Below are positions 35,977 through 36,898 of a stretch of DNA of 36,898 nt, piece after piece. Each line of letters opens with the position of its first letter. Positions within the stretch are counted from its first letter, which is position 1. The DNA is from Candidatus Fermentibacterota bacterium. GTDB taxonomy: Bacteria; Fermentibacterota; Fermentibacteria; Fermentibacterales; JCC-6. The position numbers and the translations under genes are program-made. The stretch spans positions 1 through 36,898 of the forward strand of contig WJMA01000032.1 in NCBI GenBank assembly GCA_014728175.1. Reading direction: 5' to 3'. The notes beneath the pieces are model-generated. The model was not told the DNA's origin. It made no database searches and saw nothing but the letters and a program-made list of their open reading frames with translations.

Positions 35977-36898
35977 AGATGCCCGCCTCGGTTCTGAGCG
36001 TTACCGCATACACTCCGGCCGGAAGGCCGGGATCGACCTGCAAGGTCTGGCCCGATGTAGTCCCCGAGAAAACCTCTTCCACCAGCCTGCCGTCCGTGGA
36101 GTAGATCTGGACCTCGGCCCGCTGAGGGCTTGCCAGCTCGAAGCGTATGGATAAAGCGCCGGTGCAGGGATTGGGACCGACCTCGAAGCTGGTTGCGATG
36201 GGCAGAGAGCTACCCTCGGCCACCCCGACGAAAGACTCGCAGTCTATCCAGAGGTCCCTGGGCTGGTTCCCGGCGGTGGGGACCATGTACAGCATTCCCA
36301 CGTCCGAAGGCAGGTACCTTATCACCGACGGACCGCCCAGGAAGGGAGCCCGATCGGTTACGGCAATCGCGGTTTGCAGCAAAAGCTCGCTCATGGAGGG
36401 GGCCGAGGCCACCAGTATTTCGTCGTTGGACGTATCTCCGAAGCAGATGGCGGCATCCGATGCGCCGTTCTTCGCGTCCAGGAACGGGTAGATCCCATCG
36501 CCGTAATCGTTCGTGGTCCAGGAGGAGGCGTAATCGGTTGATATGGCCAGTACTACGTTGCCGGTGGCGTCGTGGTAAGTAACGCCTACGTTCTCCGAAC
36601 CCGCGGTCTCCGCGGCCACTACGGGAGACGCGTCGGACCCGGCGGGACCAACAATAGACGAGGTCCACGTGGAGGGATCGGTAAATGTCAGGACCTTGAC
36701 GTTGTCCGTAACCATGTCCCTGTAGGCGGCGTACATCCTTCCACCGGTGCCGGCTTCCGCCGAGAGACCGCAAACGTTGCTCTCAATGGTCGAAAAGGAG
36801 CCCCAGGTAGCGCAGCTGTCCGAGCTGATCGCCAGGTAAAGCTGTCCCCCGGCGTCGGCTGTGAACAGCCAGAAATCTCCGGTCTGCAGATTCTGGAT
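35951..36898 (-). CDS. Extracellular BNR/Asp-box-like protein with a type-IX-secretion-like C-terminal domain, N-terminus outside the window
   Basis: The frame is open from the window edge to the stop at 35951, so these are the last 315 residues of a larger protein; the internal ATG at 36736 is not its start. Asp-box-like pieces SSDSCATWGSF and STDYASSWTTND suggest a beta-propeller of the sialidase/BNR type, often used for extracellular binding. The last about 75 residues have the form of a T9SS type A sorting domain: FEVGPNPCTGALSIRFEL, then AEVQIYSTDGRLVEEVF, then LPAGVYAVTLRTEAG and a basic/hydrophobic end ISTRRIVSL. In Bacteroidetes this domain directs export across the outer membrane by PorU-type machinery and is cleaved. 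No T9SS core gene is in the window, so use of that route is inference. Confidence 0.8.
   Translation of the reverse strand: MQNLQTGDFWLFTADAGGQLYLAISSDSCATWGSFSTIESNVCGLSAEAGTGGRMYAAYRDMVTDNVKVLTFTDPSTWTSSIVGPAGSDASPVVAAETAGSENVGVTYHDATGNVVLAISTDYASSWTTNDYGDGIYPFLDAKNGASDAAICFGDTSNDEILVASAPSMSELLLQTAIAVTDRAPFLGGPSVIRYLPSDVGMLYMVPTAGNQPRDLWIDCESFVGVAEGSSLPIATSFEVGPNPCTGALSIRFELASPQRAEVQIYSTDGRLVEEVFSGTTSGQTLQVDPGLPAGVYAVTLRTEAGISTRRIVSL

Noticed and set aside
1-36898. CRISPR arrays, rRNA, transposases and integrases
   Set aside because: No regularly spaced repeats, no rRNA-like sequence and no transposase or recombinase motifs were seen on either strand.

Overview
The window is a densely packed, GC-rich bacterial chromosome segment. 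Genes often overlap by ATGA or GTGA, and AGG arginine and ATA isoleucine codons are frequent. Three features point to the FCB side of the bacterial tree: a SecA with a long extra segment in its preprotein-binding region, of the kind known from Bacteroidetes-type SecA; a lipoprotein whose mature end reads CAYFNTFYNA; and a truncated extracellular protein ending in a type-IX-secretion-like C-terminal domain. An uncultured FCB lineage such as Fermentibacteria is my guess, not a demonstrated assignment.

Layout. 1-1301: the 3' part of a LeuC-type dehydratase large subunit and its small subunit. 1302-3738 (minus): MscS-type channel, RadC and a secreted protein of unknown function. 3881-5584 (plus): signal peptidase I and an unknown soluble protein. 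5586-8010 (minus): a KtrB/KtrA potassium uptake pair. 8096-17136 (plus): class II aldolase-family enzyme, then pyrC, pyrK, pyrD and pyrF interleaved with envelope genes (TPR lipoprotein, RlpA-like protein) and ending with a GT51 transglycosylase that carries a very large N-terminal domain. 17255-26685 (plus): a tail-anchored repeat protein with its own promoter, pyrimidine-nucleoside phosphorylase, a PilB/GspE-type ATPase, a lipoprotein, a bifunctional penicillin-binding protein, a TPR protein and a flippase-like membrane protein.

26690-30169 (minus) is the most interesting part. A tightly coupled six-gene operon encodes a PqqD-like protein, two radical SAM/SPASM enzymes, a short HPr-kinase-like protein, a Ser/His S26-type peptidase without an obvious membrane anchor, and a 66-residue peptide with a KPVLLSL leader-like motif and three cysteines. 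Five of the six genes are clearly more AT-rich than everything around them. I read this as a horizontally acquired RiPP (ribosomally made, post-translationally modified peptide) biosynthetic cluster with its precursor gene at the 3' end. The product is unknown and no exporter is visible.

30239-36898: a small secreted protein divergent from the RiPP operon over a shared promoter, a TPR gene with an ambiguous start, a 49-residue membrane peptide, secA, a YtxH-like protein followed by a good intrinsic terminator, a ketopantoate-reductase-family gene, and the 3' part of a T9SS-type extracellular protein on the minus strand. No tRNA, rRNA, CRISPR array or insertion sequence was seen.
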